A stretch of DNA of 64,000 bases, from contig NC_092875.1 of the NCBI RefSeq assembly GCF_028372415.1, positions 57,772,919 to 57,836,918 on the forward strand, given 5' to 3'. Below the pieces are notes generated by a model. That model saw only the letters and a list, made by a program, of their open reading frames with translations. It was not told the origin of the DNA and did not search any database. A program made the position numbers and the translations under genes. This DNA is from Notamacropus eugenii. Taxonomy: Eukaryota > Chordata > Mammalia > Diprotodontia > Macropodidae. This document shows positions 63,996 to 64,000 of this stretch, in pieces; position 1 is the first letter of the stretch, and every line of letters begins with the position of its first letter.

Positions 63996-64000
63996 ATGAC

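Noticed and set aside
1-64000. CRISPR array, operon or other prokaryotic system
   Set aside because: Spliced P450 genes and dense mammalian retroelements identify vertebrate nuclear DNA; no regularly spaced identical repeats were seen.

Overview
The window looks like marsupial nuclear DNA. The evidence is its repeats: tRNA-derived SINEs (head GGCAGCTAGGTGG, tail GAAGAGTCRGACATGACTGAA), composite SINEs ending in an RTE-like GAATGAAGGACAAACAC tail, an RTE LINE, half-L1 (HAL1) elements starting GGAGCCAAGATGG, L1 3' ends, old L2, MIR and CR1/L3 relics, and hAT transposon remnants. I cannot tell the species. Protein-coding sequence is sparse and spliced, and most long open frames are chance or belong to repeats.

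The genes are two tandem cytochrome P450 family 4 subfamily F (CYP4F) genes, both on the minus strand. Gene B is complete. Its 12 coding exons lie between 60601 (ATG) and 32506 (stop). All introns are GT-AG and all reading phases agree, giving a 1608-nt coding sequence and a 535-residue protein with every P450 hallmark: the I-helix with the CYP4 heme-linking Glu, ExxR, and the heme-thiolate Cys loop. An AATAAA signal follows at 32420-32415. Gene A enters from the left: only its first coding exon (7813-7598) is inside the window, and its other exons must lie beyond position 1. The first coding exons of A and B are both exactly 216 nt, and about 40 of 72 residues match. Purine-rich upstream sequence and a possible non-coding first exon are also shared, so the pair is an old tandem duplication.

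Layout: 1-7.6 kb, repeats (L1, a split RTE) within gene A's first intron; 7.6-8.5 kb, 5' end of gene A; 8.5-32.4 kb, intergenic DNA with L1, HAL1, SINE, hAT and a degenerate repeat zone; 32.4-61 kb, gene B, with 13.9-kb intron 1 and 7.2-kb intron 5 filled by repeats; 61-64 kb, upstream repeats.

The encoded proteins would be ER-membrane monooxygenases that omega-hydroxylate fatty acids, eicosanoids or related lipids (family knowledge). I found no new multi-gene system. The more unusual observations are about mobile DNA: a 1.84-kb block inside an RTE flanked by 7-nt repeats, an 86-nt inverted copy between two L1 pieces, a HAL1 with an open ORF1 but a lost start codon, a degenerate repeat shared by intergenic DNA and a CYP4F intron, and two LTR-like copies either side of gene B's first coding exon. 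Repeat family names are from recognition by eye; repeat ends are approximate unless target-site duplications are given.
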